A DNA stretch of 64,000 nt from K189A clade bacterium (lineage in GTDB: Bacteria > Pseudomonadota > Gammaproteobacteria > Pseudomonadales > Azotimanducaceae): NCBI GenBank assembly GCA_902565895.1, contig CACFGV010000009.1, positions 1-64,000 on the forward strand, read 5' to 3'. The notes beneath the pieces are model-generated. The model was not told where the DNA came from, did no database searches, and saw nothing but the letters and a program-made list of their open reading frames with translations. This document shows positions 43,023 through 50,531 of the stretch, piece by piece. Made by a program: the position numbers and the translations under genes. The stretch's first letter is position 1, and the number at the start of each line of letters is the position of its first letter.

Positions 43023-44612
43023 CTATAAAGCAGGGTTTTTGCCCTGTTCGCGGTGTGCCTCGCGCAAACTTCGGTAAAGACTGATCATCATCATTATCAG
43101 AATAATAGTGAAAGGAAATGCAGTAGCCAGGGCTAGTGCTTGCAGCGATGCAAGACCTCCGCCTAACAGTAACGATATTCCGACAAGGCCAAGAGTAATG
43201 CACCAGAAAATTCGTTGGGCTAGCGGAGTATCGGTCTTTCCGCCGGCGGTCATTGTATCTATCACCAATGATCCGCTGTCCATCGAAGTGACAAAGAATA
43301 TCAGCACCAAAGTTATGCCTACCCCAGAGGTTAGCCACGCTATTGGAAATTCTGCGAGAAAGATAAATAGCGTTAGTTCTGCTTTGAACGCCTTAACGCT
43401 GTCGGCCACACTCATGATCCCCTGATCGAAATATTGCAGCATTGCGGTGTGGCCGAAGATGGTCATCCAGACAAGAAAAATCAATGACGGCGCGAGTATG
43501 GTCACAAAAACAAATTCGCGGACAGTGCGGCCGGTAGAAATTCTCGCGATGAACATGCCAACAAAGGGCGAGAAAGCGATCCACCAAGCCCAATAAAAAG
43601 TAGTCCAGCCATGCATATAATAGTCGTCATCTCGACCCACCCAACTGCTCAATTGGGGAATCGATTCAATGTATGACCATGCGTAAACCGGAAGTTGACG
43701 AACAATGTCCATGGTCGGTCCCACCAGCAACACAAAAAGACCCAGTGCAGCCGCTAACCCCATATTGAATTCGCTTAATCGGCGTATTCCGCCATCAAGG
43801 CCGCGGACCAATGAGACCAGAGCGATGCCGGTAATGACTGCGACCACGATCAGGTTGGTGAAAGCGCCTGAGGGGATGTCGAAAAGAAATTTTAGGCCTG
43901 CGGCGGCCTGCTCAGCACCGTATCCCAAAGACGTGGCCAGTCCGAATAGCGTTGCAAACACCGCAATGATGTCGATGATGTGACCTGGCCAGCCCCATGT
44001 CTTATCGCCAAAGATTGGATAACAAGTAGAGCGAATCAGTAGCGGTAGGCCGCGGTTATAGCAAAAAAACGCCAGTGCTAAACCCACCAGAGCATAGACA
44101 GCCCAGGGGTGGAAAGCCCAATGATATACGGTTGTCGCCATTGCAAGGCGATACAAGGCCTCGCCCTGTAGCTCTGCGTTTAATGGCGGGGTGAGCGCGT
44201 GGTTCATAGGCTCTAGCACGCCGTAAAACATTATGCCGATGCCAATGCCAGCCGCGAACAGCATACATACCCAGCTTGAGCGGCTGAACAAAGGCTTAGC
44301 CTCTGCACCTCCAATGCGAATACGTCCTGCCGGTGAGACTGCAAGCAAGATACAGAACAACAGCACTATGTTCATGCTGGCCATGAAGAACCAGTCGAGA
44401 TTCTCGGTGAGCCATAAGCGCATGGTTACGAACGTGGATGCGGCAACGTCAGGAAAGGTCAGTGTGAAAGCGATAAACAGCATGATCGTTACACTGCTTA
44501 TCAAGAAGACGGGATGATGAAAATCCAAACCAAACGTCGTGCGGTTGTGTTCACCGACGGAGTGGCTATGAGGGTATGGGCTGACGGCGGCTAAGGGCTT
44601 GCTCGGGGGCAA
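43023..44612 (-). CDS. BCCT-family betaine/choline/carnitine transporter
   Basis: 529 residues with 12 predicted membrane segments. The BCCT hallmark GWTTFYWAWWIAFSPFVGMF (about residues 333-352) contains the aromatic box tryptophans, followed by IARISTGRTVREF. It imports quaternary ammonium or zwitterionic compounds with Na+ or H+. The start codon is TTG 44612 with GGAG before it; no ATG is near. It is divergent from the TauD dioxygenase and selenoprotein operon, with 192 bases between starts. The 3' end meets a 199-base gap before the TonB receptor start. Long cytosolic termini for osmosensing are not obvious. Confidence 0.92.
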   Translation of the reverse strand: MPPSKPLAAVSPYPHSHSVGEHNRTTFGLDFHHPVFLISSVTIMLFIAFTLTFPDVAASTFVTMRLWLTENLDWFFMASMNIVLLFCILLAVSPAGRIRIGGAEAKPLFSRSSWVCMLFAAGIGIGIMFYGVLEPMNHALTPPLNAELQGEALYRLAMATTVYHWAFHPWAVYALVGLALAFFCYNRGLPLLIRSTCYPIFGDKTWGWPGHIIDIIAVFATLFGLATSLGYGAEQAAAGLKFLFDIPSGAFTNLIVVAVITGIALVSLVRGLDGGIRRLSEFNMGLAAALGLFVLLVGPTMDIVRQLPVYAWSYIESIPQLSSWVGRDDDYYMHGWTTFYWAWWIAFSPFVGMFIARISTGRTVREFVFVTILAPSLIFLVWMTIFGHTAMLQYFDQGIMSVADSVKAFKAELTLFIFLAEFPIAWLTSGVGITLVLIFFVTSMDSGSLVIDTMTAGGKTDTPLAQRIFWCITLGLVGISLLLGGGLASLQALALATAFPFTIILIMMMISLYRSLREAHREQGKNPAL

Positions 44613-44804
44613 AGGTGCTCCGATTTCGGCGAATCAACCCAGACCGTAACACAAAAATTGACAACAAGGCTTTTCTGGTTTGGGTAGGGCGCTTGTTTGT
44701 AGCTCGAGATCATCCACTCAGCGCGTGGCCAGCCGTAAGGATTTTTAAGCAATCGGCGTGCGCTCTTGGTAGGCTGTTGCAGGTCGGGGGAATGGGAGCA
44801 CGCT

Positions 44805-45650
44805 TTGACAACACCGCATTTGCAGCAAGCTAGCAGTTACCAGCTGGCGTTCACCTGCCTGACCCCAAAATTTGGCGTGACGCTGTCGGGCACGCGGCAG
44901 TTGGTAGATTTTGATGATGGTGAGATCGACGCACTGATTCAGCTTGCTGCGGAACGCGGAGTGCTGGTTATGCGAGATCAGCATATGTCAGCGCAACAGC
45001 AGGCAGACTTTGCTCATCGCTTAGGCACACCGCTTTTGTCGCCCGCTAACAAAGGCAAGTTGCCGGATGAGCTGTTGCTGATCCAAGCCAATGAGCGCTC
45101 CAAACACGCCGCTGGCACTGGTTGGCACTCAGATGTCTCCAGCGCGATTAAGCCACCAGGGTTGTCGATGTTGAGAATGGAAGTGGTACCTGAAAGTGGC
45201 GGAGACACGTTATTTGCAGACATGCGTCAGGTGTTTGCGGCGTTGTCGCCAACCCTGCAAGCCTTTTTGCAGACATTACACGCCCGCCACGATCCACGCG
45301 GCCATTATCTCTATCTAAGTGGCGCTAAGCGCTTGGACGAGTTGCCTTCAGCGCAACACCCAGTGGTGCGTTCCCACCCATTAACGGGTGATCGTGCGCT
45401 GTATGTGAATGATGGGTTTGTTGGCAAGATCGTAGAGTTGGATAGAGCTGAAAGTAAGGCCCTTTTGAGTCTGCTGTACGACAAAGTGGCGTACTCCGTG
45501 AGCTGTCAATGTCGCGTGCAGTGGCAGCCGAACACAGTCGTGTTTTGGGATAACCGCATCGTCCAGCATCATGCTGCGTTTGACTATTGGCCCGCGACCC
45601 GTCGCGGTTATCGTGTCACCATTGAAGGTGAAGAGCCGGTATTGGTCTAG
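44805..45650 (+). CDS. TauD/TfdA-family Fe(II)/2-oxoglutarate dioxygenase (second)
   Basis: 281 residues from TTG 44805, which has GGGAG (44795-44799) at 5 bases; the frame is open to 44766 without a ribosome site. Iron ligands are His108 and Asp110 (GWHSDVS) and the His in IVQHHAAFDY; the 2OG-binding arginine is in RRGYRVTIEG. It shares a short 9-base gap with the downstream selenoprotein. Substrates of the family include taurine, alpha-keto acids of herbicides and gamma-butyrobetaine. The neighbouring BCCT transporter makes a betaine-like or carnitine-like substrate a reasonable but untested guess. Confidence 0.88.
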   Translation: MTTPHLQQASSYQLAFTCLTPKFGVTLSGTRQLVDFDDGEIDALIQLAAERGVLVMRDQHMSAQQQADFAHRLGTPLLSPANKGKLPDELLLIQANERSKHAAGTGWHSDVSSAIKPPGLSMLRMEVVPESGGDTLFADMRQVFAALSPTLQAFLQTLHARHDPRGHYLYLSGAKRLDELPSAQHPVVRSHPLTGDRALYVNDGFVGKIVELDRAESKALLSLLYDKVAYSVSCQCRVQWQPNTVVFWDNRIVQHHAAFDYWPATRRGYRVTIEGEEPVLV

Positions 45651-45659
45651 GGATTTAAC

Positions 45660-46613
45660 ATGACTTTACACCATGACATTGAACGACTTGCGCAACCCAA
45701 TGACGTGCCCGTTGGCTATATGCAAAGGCTGCGGGAATATTATTTGGCATTAGGGTATGACAACCCCTACCGGTGGGCGCATTACGCCGAGGTGCCGTTT
45801 TGCAGACCGACCAAACCGATAGCACAAAGTCGCGTAGGGTTAGTCACCACTGCCGCACCGTACAAAGAAGGGGCAGGAGAGCAAGGCGCTCGGGCGCCCT
45901 ATAACGCCGCTGCAAAGTTTTACCAGGTTTATAGCCATGCCAGTGATCGCGAGCAATTTCTTGGTATTTCGCATCTTGGGTACGACCGCAAGTATTCCAC
46001 CGCGCAAGATCGCAACAGTTATTTTCCCATGGTGGCACTGCAACAGGCGGCGGCGAAGGGGCTCATTGGCGCTGTGGCAGCACGCTATTACGGTGCGCCA
46101 ACCAATCGTAGTCAGGTCACCACTGTGCAGCAGGATTGCGCGGAGCTCTTGGCGCTGATGCAGCAGGACGAAGTTGATCTGGCGATTTTGGTGCCCAGCT
46201 GACCGGTTTGCCATCAGACCGTGAGTCTGATTGCTAGGCACTTAGAAGCCCATGGCATTCCGTCGGTCATTATGGGCTCTGCCAAGGACATTGTTGAATA
46301 TTGCGGCGTACCGCGATTTGTATTCAGCGATTTTCCGTTGGGTAACTCTGCGGGTAAGCCCAATGACCCAGCGTCCCAAGCTGACACTCTGGCCCTAGCC
46401 CTGCAGCTACTTGAGTCCGCTCCCGGACCCCGAACAACGGTGCAGTCCCCCCAGCGATGGAGCGATGAGGTGGCCTGGAAGGACGAGTTTCAGAATGTAC
46501 GCTTCATGTCTGCTGAGGAGATCGCACGCCGCCGAGCGGAGTTCGACAAAATTAAGGAGGTTGGACAAAAAGTAAGAGATGACACTGAGGCGGCGCGTGC
46601 GCGCACAAGCTAG
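45660..46613 (+). CDS. GrdB-like selenoprotein with in-frame UGA (U-P-V-C motif)
   Basis: 317 residues read through TGA 46200-46202, Sec at 181. Halves 1-180 and 182-317 are each incomplete alone: the first ends VDLAILVPS, then Sec, then PVCHQTVSLIARHLE, giving U-P-V-C with Cys184. I recall this motif, including a CHQT core, from the glycine/sarcosine/betaine/D-proline reductase selenoprotein B (GrdB/PrdB) family. Clostridial GrdB has Sec in U-x-x-C and works with GrdA, GrdC and others, none of which appear here, so in this aerobe it is a stand-alone relative with unknown reaction. Continuous homology across the stop and a SECIS hairpin argue against a pseudogene. It lies in one operon with the dioxygenase. 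Confidence 0.88.
46210..46234 (+). promoter_or_regulatory. candidate bacterial SECIS element of the GrdB-like selenoprotein
   Basis: ATCAGAC (46213-46219), loop CGTGA (46220-46224), GTCTGAT (46225-46231): a perfect 7-bp stem with a 5-base loop; beyond a C-T mismatch, GC (46210-46211) pairs with GC (46233-46234). The loop begins 17 bases after the TGA and G is its second base followed by U. It also fits the known bacterial SECIS pattern, and is stronger than the ArsC-family one. Confidence 0.78.
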
Positions 46614-46690
46614 ATTGAGGCTCTAAGACGGCCTAAACACGCGCTCAGCAAAGTGCGCTTAAACAATTGCCAAAATAGAGAGGGGTTCGG

Positions 46691-48268
46691 ATGAGTTTGA
46701 CCGCCTGGTCGTGGGTTTTTTTGTTCGGTTATGTGGGACTGATGGTGGGCATTGGTGTGTACGCTCAAAGGCGAATTAAACACGCAGATGACTTTGCTAC
46801 AGCCCGTGGTGCCTATGGGCCGGTATTTCTAGCTTTGGCCTTCGCCGCATCCACAGCCAGTGGTGCGACCTTTCTTGGCAGCCCAGCCATGTCTTACGAG
46901 TGGGGACTGAGTACCGTCTGGATGCATTTCCTTTACCCCATTGGCGTCTACGTCGGCATTCTCATTTCCATGCGGTTGGTCGCTACCTCTGGGAATCGTT
47001 TTGGTAATCGATCGATTCCTGAATACCTCGGTGATCGTTACCAGTCAGATACTATGCGGTTGATGGTGTCGCTATTGTCCTTGGTGTTGTTCTTCTATTT
47101 AGCGGGGCAGTTAGTCTCTGGCGTGGTCATGTTTGAAATTATGCTTGGCTTAGATTCTTCCTGGGCTCTAGGCATCACTGCGCTGGTGTTATTGGTTTAT
47201 GTCGTACTTGGCGGTGCCCATGCCGATATTCTTACTGATGGTGTGCAGGGCGCGATGATGCTGATGTTGGCGCTGGTGGTGATTGTGCTCACGGTTTCAG
47301 GCTGGGGTGTGGAAGGTGGCTTTGCAGGTGTTGTCGACAATCTGCGTGAGCAGGACCCGGTTTTGGTAGCGCCGACGAACCCAAACACCGCGCTTTTTCA
47401 CTCTTGGTGGTCAATCTTCGTCATCGCTTTCGCGCACTTGCCTCTGGGCTTATTACCTCATCTGGGTAACAAGCTATGGGCACTGGATTCCAGTAACAGC
47501 CGTCTGCAGTTTGTAAAGTTAGCAGCGGTATTTGGTCTTACCCTGGGTTTATTAGGTTTGGGTGGACTGCTGTCTCGGGTCTACTTTGGCGACGCACTTT
47601 ACGCGGAGGGGGCGAATCCAAATCAAGCGTTGCCGCTGCTGTTTATTGAACTTTTTCCAACATGGCTGGCGGCATTGATTGGTGTCGGTGTGTTGTCTGC
47701 GGTGATGAGTACAGCCGATGGGTTAGTGGTGTCATCCTCGCAAATCATTGCTAACGACTTATACCGACGTACCATAGCGCCAATCATGCATCCAAATTTG
47801 TCGCAACAAGAGCTTGATCAACGAGTGTTGAAAATCAGTCGTTGGTCCACCGTTGCGGTGTTAGCAATCTGTGCGGCCATGGCCTGGTCACTAATGGATG
47901 TGAATGTCTCCCTGGTGGTATGGATCGGTGTGGGCGGCATGATGGCGGCTTTTGCGGGGCCCTTGGTGCTGGGCGCATTATGGTCGGGTGTAACTCTGAA
48001 AGGTGCCTATGCAGGCCTGCTTGGGGGGTTCACTACGTTTATTATAATTCATACTCAAGTGCTTGAACCTGATTGGTTTTCTGGTGTTGGGCTAGAGGGC
48101 GCTGTGACCTGGTTACGGGGCGAGGGTCCAAATCCTTATTCATGTGCGGTTATGGGAGAAATTGTCTCTTTGCTGCTGACTTTCGTGGTATCAAAACGGA
48201 CAGCGCCTTTGCCTGAAGAGCACCTCAACGCGCTGTTTTCCGACGTTCCGAATGAAACATCGGTTTAG
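46691..48268 (+). CDS. sodium:solute symporter family protein
   Basis: 525 residues, about 13 membrane helices. Recognised by the N-terminal AQRRIKHADDFATARGAYG, AFAASTASGATFLGSPAMSY and the RSIPEYLGDRYQSDTM helix typical of the SSS/PutP family, plus ATGVLSAVMSTADGLVVSS-like helix (sodium site: GVLSAVMSTADG). It imports an organic solute with Na+. It starts 77 bases after the selenoprotein on the same strand with GAGAGGGG ahead. In this operon the symporter may take up the same compound as the dioxygenase acts on or a product. Substrate unresolved. Confidence 0.9.
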   Translation: MSLTAWSWVFLFGYVGLMVGIGVYAQRRIKHADDFATARGAYGPVFLALAFAASTASGATFLGSPAMSYEWGLSTVWMHFLYPIGVYVGILISMRLVATSGNRFGNRSIPEYLGDRYQSDTMRLMVSLLSLVLFFYLAGQLVSGVVMFEIMLGLDSSWALGITALVLLVYVVLGGAHADILTDGVQGAMMLMLALVVIVLTVSGWGVEGGFAGVVDNLREQDPVLVAPTNPNTALFHSWWSIFVIAFAHLPLGLLPHLGNKLWALDSSNSRLQFVKLAAVFGLTLGLLGLGGLLSRVYFGDALYAEGANPNQALPLLFIELFPTWLAALIGVGVLSAVMSTADGLVVSSSQIIANDLYRRTIAPIMHPNLSQQELDQRVLKISRWSTVAVLAICAAMAWSLMDVNVSLVVWIGVGGMMAAFAGPLVLGALWSGVTLKGAYAGLLGGFTTFIIIHTQVLEPDWFSGVGLEGAVTWLRGEGPNPYSCAVMGEIVSLLLTFVVSKRTAPLPEEHLNALFSDVPNETSV

Positions 48269-48277
48269 GCGGCGATC

Positions 48278-48895
48278 GTGATAAAACTTGATCATTTGAT
48301 GTACGCGGTACCGGATCTTGAACTCGGCATGCAGCAGATCCATGAACTAACCGGCATCAAACCGGATATGGGTGGCTCCCACCCGGGGTTAGGTACGCGT
48401 AACGCGCTTCTGTCTTTTTCTGCAGATCAGTACCTAGAGATTATTGCACCAGATCCGGAGCAAGATTTGGCGGGAACAACTGGCGAGTTATTGGTGCGGA
48501 ATCCGAACAGTGGCCTTCGGGCTTGGGCAGTGGCGAGCGACGACTTGGCGGCTATTCGAGACATGGCAACACAACAAAGCGTAGCCGCGCGCGAGATCGT
48601 CGATATGGCACGCACCACCCCGGATGGTATGGCGCTGGCCTGGAAATTGTTGTTTCTGCATGGGTCCCACTGGCCATTCTTTATCGACTGGCAAGGGTCG
48701 CCCCATCCGGCGTTGACCGCGCCCCAGGGATGTCAGTTATTGGATTTTGTCGTAACCACCCCGGACCCAAGGCAATATGCCGCGCTGTTGGCGGCATTGG
48801 ATTTACAGGTAGAAGTCAAAGCGGGCACTTTCGGCTTCAATGCCAAGTTGGACACACCCAATGGTGTAGTGGAGTTGCCGTCTTGGTTTCATTAA
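48278..48895 (+). CDS. VOC-superfamily glyoxalase-like protein
   Basis: 205 residues. The start IKLDHLMYAVPDLELGMQQIHEL and later LDFVVTTPDP are the paired beta-alpha-beta-beta-beta modules of the vicinal oxygen chelate fold, the longer glyoxalase-like type (PF13468-like). These metal-dependent enzymes isomerise, cleave or dioxygenate small substrates. The start is GTG 48278, 9 bases after the symporter stop, so it belongs to the same transcription unit. Function unknown. Confidence 0.8.
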   Translation: MIKLDHLMYAVPDLELGMQQIHELTGIKPDMGGSHPGLGTRNALLSFSADQYLEIIAPDPEQDLAGTTGELLVRNPNSGLRAWAVASDDLAAIRDMATQQSVAAREIVDMARTTPDGMALAWKLLFLHGSHWPFFIDWQGSPHPALTAPQGCQLLDFVVTTPDPRQYAALLAALDLQVEVKAGTFGFNAKLDTPNGVVELPSWFH

Positions 48896-48959
48896 CGAGC
48901 GCGGTGCGTACGCTGCGCAATCGTAATGCGGCCAGCAAGCAACTTAGCACGATGGTTGC

Positions 48960-48974
48960 CTGACGAAACGTCAG
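48960..48974. terminator. hairpin between convergent VOC and AhpD-like genes
   Basis: CTGACG (48960-48965), loop AAA, CGTCAG (48969-48974): a perfect 6-bp stem, extendable by TTG/CAA across a bulge. No T run. Lies between the convergent stops, so a bidirectional role is possible. Confidence 0.4.
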
Positions 48975-48992
48975 CAAAATGGCATTTCGCAC

Positions 48993-49556
48993 TCAACGGT
49001 TGCTGCGATGGTACTCGTCGTTTGGCACCATGGCTGTGCCGCTAGCCACCCGATTGGTCATGTTAAAAAATGCAGCGACATTGATAATGTCCCAAATATC
49101 CCGGTCGCTGAAACCAACATCCCGCAGGCTTTGTCGATGCGCTTCCTCAACGGTATAGCTTGCACTGGTGAGTAGCGCCGTGAAGTCGAGCATGGCGCGT
49201 TGTCGCGCGTCTAATTCAGCGGTTCGATAATTCATTACCAATTGCTCGCCAAGAATAGGATTGCCAGACAACTCTCTTACTGCGGCCCCGTGTGCGGTTA
49301 GGCAGTAAAAACAGCGGTTAATCGAAGACACCACCACAGCAATCATTTCTCGTTCCAGCTTGGTCAGACCGCTATCGGCCAACATCAACTCGTTATACAA
49401 ACCGGTGAATGCGTTGAGTTTATCAATGCTGAAGGCATGGGCCTGCAATACATTGGGCACCATGCCGAGTTTGTCCGTGCAGATGTCGAAATACTTTTGT
49501 GTGGCATCAGGTAACGGATCAAGCTGAGGTAGGTCCAATGCGGTAGGGGTCTTCAT
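48993..49556 (-). CDS. AhpD/carboxymuconolactone-decarboxylase-like peroxidase-related protein
   Basis: 187 residues. The core CFYCLTAHGAAV (about residues 80-91), with the C-x-x-C-x-x-x-H pattern, is the AhpD signature; the two cysteines and histidine form the alkylhydroperoxidase site. The following ELSGNPILG and DFSDRDIWDI-like end match the group named uncharacterised peroxidase-related enzymes. ATG has AGGA upstream. It heads a minus-strand group with the LLM oxidoreductase 24 bases upstream of its start. No AhpC or AhpF partner in the window. Confidence 0.88.
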   Translation of the reverse strand: MKTPTALDLPQLDPLPDATQKYFDICTDKLGMVPNVLQAHAFSIDKLNAFTGLYNELMLADSGLTKLEREMIAVVVSSINRCFYCLTAHGAAVRELSGNPILGEQLVMNYRTAELDARQRAMLDFTALLTSASYTVEEAHRQSLRDVGFSDRDIWDIINVAAFFNMTNRVASGTAMVPNDEYHRSNR

Positions 49557-49580
49557 AACGTGTCCTTGTTTAGCGTTTCT

Positions 49581-50507
49581 TTAGTTACCAAAGTCGGTGG
49601 CGAGTTCAACTAACAGCGCTCGGGTAGCGCTCCATTCGTCGCGATTCAGGCAAAACTCTGAAGGCGCGAAGTCGGTAACACCAGCCTCGGCAAGGGCTGC
49701 AATCTGATCCATCACTTCTGTGCGGCTGCCGACCACGGCCACGTCTGCGGGACCACTTGCACCCTCGCGCTCGAACATGGCTCGGTAAGAAGGTAGGCGG
49801 CCATACAGACTCAAACCCTTGCCGATTGACTCGCGCACAGTTGTTGGTTGCTCGGTAACACAAATCGGTAACGTTGCGACGATTCGGGGGATCGGCCGTT
49901 GATGTTCTGATGCGGCTTCTCGCAGGCGCGGCGCAATGTGTTCGCGAATTGTCCTTGGGCCGACCCAAGCTAGGGTCGTACCGTCTGCCCATTCGCCCGC
50001 AACAGCCAGGGCTTGGGGCCCTAACGCCGCAACCAGTACTGGCACGTCATGTTGCGGTCTTTGAAAGAGCTTGGCGTCGCAACTCAGCAGTTCGCCATTG
50101 AAATTCGCTGCGCCCTCTCGGAGCAGTGGCATCAGTATGCTCAGGTACTCCCGCAGATGCCGTATGGGCCTTTCAAAGCCGATGCCCAACTGCGCCATCA
50201 TCGGTTCATGGGAAAGTCCGACGCCTACGGTCAGGCGTTGGCTAATGGCGTCCGCAACCGTTAATGCTTGACCAGCCAGGGCCATAGGGTGTCGCGGAAA
50301 GGTAGGCACAATGGCGGTACCTAGTTCGATATCTGGTACGCGTTGACCCACAAGCGCCAGGGACGTAAGGGCGTCGAGACCGCCAGTAGGGTGTTCTGCC
50401 AACCAATAGTGAGCAAATCCTTGTTCAGCTGCTGTAGCAGCATGTTCCGCGATCGCCGTCACAGAAGCCTTCTGCACTATGCCCGAACCATTTATGCCAA
50501 TTTTCAT
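49581..50507 (-). CDS. LLM-class flavin-dependent oxidoreductase
   Basis: 308 residues, of the bacterial luciferase-like monooxygenase/F420-dependent reductase fold: FAHYWLAEHPTGGLDALTSLALV near the start, ELGTAIVPTFPRHPMALA and the TVGVGLSHEPMM segment. The cofactor (FMN or F420) cannot be read from the sequence; F420 users in Gammaproteobacteria are known but uncommon. The start ATG 50507 lacks a clear ribosome site. It lies between the AhpD-like gene (24 bases) and the MBL fusion (24 bases) on the same strand. Confidence 0.88.
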   Translation of the reverse strand: MKIGINGSGIVQKASVTAIAEHAATAAEQGFAHYWLAEHPTGGLDALTSLALVGQRVPDIELGTAIVPTFPRHPMALAGQALTVADAISQRLTVGVGLSHEPMMAQLGIGFERPIRHLREYLSILMPLLREGAANFNGELLSCDAKLFQRPQHDVPVLVAALGPQALAVAGEWADGTTLAWVGPRTIREHIAPRLREAASEHQRPIPRIVATLPICVTEQPTTVRESIGKGLSLYGRLPSYRAMFEREGASGPADVAVVGSRTEVMDQIAALAEAGVTDFAPSEFCLNRDEWSATRALLVELATDFGN

Positions 50508-50531
50508 AACAGCTTAGTTGGTAACACGTGC

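Noticed and set aside
42955-43338. ORF of 127 codons on the minus strand
   Set aside because: It runs out of frame over the 3' end of the BCCT gene and has no family resemblance.
45660-46613. Two separate genes or a pseudogene split at 46200
   Set aside because: Both halves continue one protein family with a redox motif exactly at the TGA and a SECIS-like hairpin, so a selenoprotein is the simpler reading.
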